Source: Chloroflexota bacterium
GTDB taxonomy: Bacteria; Chloroflexota; Anaerolineae; Anaerolineales; Villigracilaceae
NCBI GenBank assembly: GCA_021823555.1
Contig: JAKANW010000162.1
Location: 1 to 6,726 of the forward strand
Length of the DNA stretch: 6,726 nt
Reading direction: 5' to 3'
Shown here piece after piece: positions 5,199-6,726 of this stretch. Under the pieces are notes generated by a model, which worked only from the letters and a program-made list of their open reading frames with translations, was not told the DNA's origin and did no database searches. Position numbers and translations under genes: made by a program. Positions within the stretch are counted from its first letter, which is position 1. Every line of letters begins with the position of its first letter.

Positions 5199-6646
5199 AC
5201 GTTCCTCCACGCCGCAACCTGTTCTATCAACGGCCGCGCATCAACATCTACCGGCTGTTCTTCCTGATCGTCTTCATCCTTGGCGGTATCTGGTTAATTC
5301 GCCAATTGGACCAGGGCGAGATCAAGCCGTTGTTCCTGCCCACGCCCACGCCCACCCGTTCGGTGGAATCATACGCGTTGGAGGGCGACGCCTTCTTTAC
5401 GGCGGGAAACTTGAACAAAGCCATCGAAGCCTATCAAGAAGCCGTCCACGTGGACCCGGGCAACGCAGAGATCTGGGCCAAACTGGCGCGCATCCAGACC
5501 TATTCCTCCGCCCTGTTGACCACCGACGAACAGCGCCTCGCCCGCCTGAACGATGCGCTTGAGTCGATCAACCAGGCTGTAAAACTCGCCCCGGATGATT
5601 CCACCGTTCACGCCATCCGCGCCTTCGTGCTGGACTGGAATGCCAGTTCCACGCTGGTGGACAAGAAGCAAGTGCAAGCCTTCCTCGCCGAGGCCGAGCA
5701 GGAGGCCGCCCGCGCGCTGACCATTGATAACCAGAATACACTGGCGCTGGCCTTCTACGCCGAGATCCTCGTGGACCAGCAGAAATGGACCCAGGGCCAG
5801 CAAAACATCGAGCAGGCGCTCCAGCGCGAAGACGCCGACACGTTGATGGATGTGCATCGCGTGTACGCCTTTGTGCTCGAATCGCAGGGCGATTACAAGC
5901 AGGCCATCGAGGAATATAACAAAGCCATCGCGCTGACTCCGAACATGACCTTCCTCTACCTGCGCGCGGGAGCGAACTATCGCCGCCTGGCGTTCGGCAG
6001 TCTCAACGAGGAATCGGCGCGGGCGTTGTACGATCAGTCGCTGGAATATTTTGCGCGCGCCGCGCAGATCAACGAAGTGCTGGGAGTGAAAGACCCCATC
6101 CCGTACCTTTCGATTGCCAAGACCTACTCGCAGACCGGCGACTACTTCGCGGCGGCCATCAATGTGCAGAAGGCGCTGGATTTTGATCCCGCCAATGCGG
6201 ACACGTACGGCCAATTGGGAATCGTTTTCTTCAAGTCGCGTAATTATGAAGGTTCGATCCCCGCGTTGATGTGCGCTGTGCGCGGTTGCAATGCCGAGCA
6301 ATCCTGCGAGGCGCGCGGCGGATGCAATGCGGGCGACACAGGGACAGTCGTCATCGGCCTGCCTCTCTCCTCGAGCACGATGGTGTATTACTACACTTAC
6401 GGGTCCGTGCTGGCCGCGCTCAGCCGCCCCAAAGATAACAAGTGCGGCGAGGCGCTTGCGGTGATGGATGAAGTCTGGGCGTTCTACCAGGCCAATGAGG
6501 ATTACCGTCTCGCCGACCCGAGTGTGCCGGGCATCGTTGAGACGGCGGAGATCATTTGCGGCAGGCTGGGGACCGACTCCGCGACGGAGGCGCCCGCTTT
6601 CCCGACGCCCGAAGCGGGTGAGGCCGCCCCAACGCCGTATCCATAG
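5195..6646 (+). CDS. Membrane-anchored TPR-repeat protein with four-cysteine insert (second of a tandem pair)
   Basis: The 483-residue product has the architecture of the preceding protein: a basic N terminus (RRNLFYQRPR), one transmembrane helix at about 19-36, a Pro/Thr linker (LPTPTPTRS, 48-56), TPR units from about 57 to 430, and a short Pro-rich tail (PTPEAGEAAPTPYP, 470-483). Clear TPRs include GNLNKAIEAYQEAVHVDPGN (71-90) and GDYKQAIEEYNKAIALTPN (232-250). Shared segments with the upstream protein include ILVD after the fourth unit, YYYTYG before the last unit, and a cysteine pair (C417, C455). An insert absent from the paralogue carries C360, C365, C371 and C377 (CX4CX5CX5C), which may form disulfides or bind a metal outside the cell. 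The frame is open upstream to 5099, but 5195 is the better start because it gives the paralogue-like N terminus and the ATGA overlap. The role is probably protein binding at the envelope; the partner is unknown. Confidence 0.9.
   Translation: MNVPPRRNLFYQRPRINIYRLFFLIVFILGGIWLIRQLDQGEIKPLFLPTPTPTRSVESYALEGDAFFTAGNLNKAIEAYQEAVHVDPGNAEIWAKLARIQTYSSALLTTDEQRLARLNDALESINQAVKLAPDDSTVHAIRAFVLDWNASSTLVDKKQVQAFLAEAEQEAARALTIDNQNTLALAFYAEILVDQQKWTQGQQNIEQALQREDADTLMDVHRVYAFVLESQGDYKQAIEEYNKAIALTPNMTFLYLRAGANYRRLAFGSLNEESARALYDQSLEYFARAAQINEVLGVKDPIPYLSIAKTYSQTGDYFAAAINVQKALDFDPANADTYGQLGIVFFKSRNYEGSIPALMCAVRGCNAEQSCEARGGCNAGDTGTVVIGLPLSSSTMVYYYTYGSVLAALSRPKDNKCGEALAVMDEVWAFYQANEDYRLADPSVPGIVETAEIICGRLGTDSATEAPAFPTPEAGEAAPTPYP
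5339..5356 (+). repeat. CCCACG hexamer run encoding the Pro/Thr linker (second TPR gene)
   Basis: Two exact copies of CCCACG followed by CCCACC encode the Pro-Thr linker just after the membrane helix. It is the counterpart of the run at 4047-4064 and supports common descent of the two TPR genes. Confidence 0.75.
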
Positions 6647-6726
6647 TCCGATTTTCTGTGGGGCGGGGGCGGTATCCCGCCAACTTCGGTTTGCGGCATG
6701 CCGTTCCGCGCCGCGACCCCGTGGGG
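6647..6726. other. GC-rich downstream region with small hairpins
   Basis: No gene is supported in these last 80 bases. GGCGG (6668-6672) can pair with CCGCC (6677-6681) around TATC, about 20 bases after the stop of the second TPR gene. CGGCATGCCG (6693-6702) is a perfect 10-bp palindrome. No T-run follows either, so an intrinsic terminator is possible but not shown. Confidence 0.3.

Noticed and set aside
5369..6301. Minus-strand open frame of 310 codons opposite the second TPR gene
   Set aside because: It is antisense to the TPR repeats, with no domain and no ribosome binding site that I could identify.

Overview
The window looks like a chromosomal piece from a Chloroflexota bacterium, probably Anaerolineae or a relative. 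This is an inference from several traits. There are membrane-anchored surface proteins with Pro/Thr-rich linkers directly after a single transmembrane helix. There is a jelly-roll plus WD40-like (PD40) exported protein. The GC content is moderately high, and two divergent genes seem to start without a leader. No RNA gene, transposase, CRISPR array or phage gene was seen.

Layout. (1) 1-1606, minus strand: a large open reading frame cut by the left edge. It encodes a membrane-anchored protein with a predicted beta-sandwich domain and a six-blade TolB/PD40-type propeller. (2) 1607-1752: an intergenic stretch with a 14-bp perfect inverted repeat that extends to about 21 bp with small bulges. (3) 1753-3039, minus: a 12-helix MFS transporter resembling the sucrose/glycoside-cation symporter (SLC45/GPH) group. 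(4) 3070-3825, minus: trmD, the tRNA (guanine37-N1) methyltransferase, 30 bp upstream of the transporter and probably cotranscribed with it. (5) 3826-3899: a 74-bp divergent promoter region. (6) 3900-5198 and 5195-6646, plus: two tandem paralogous genes for membrane-anchored TPR proteins, joined by an ATGA stop/start overlap. (7) 6647-6726: a GC-rich tail with small hairpins and no supported gene.

How the parts relate. trmD is a housekeeping gene and the only one whose exact reaction is certain. The TPR pair probably forms an extracytoplasmic protein-binding scaffold, with both proteins sharing topology, linker and a C-terminal cysteine pair. The second protein has an extra four-cysteine insert. 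The PD40 protein is a separate exported module. Nothing links these genes into one pathway.

Most worth a second look: the mirrored, apparently leaderless starts of trmD and the first TPR gene; the coupled TPR pair with its cysteine pattern; the fused beta-sandwich/propeller protein; and the inverted repeat at 1625-1716.
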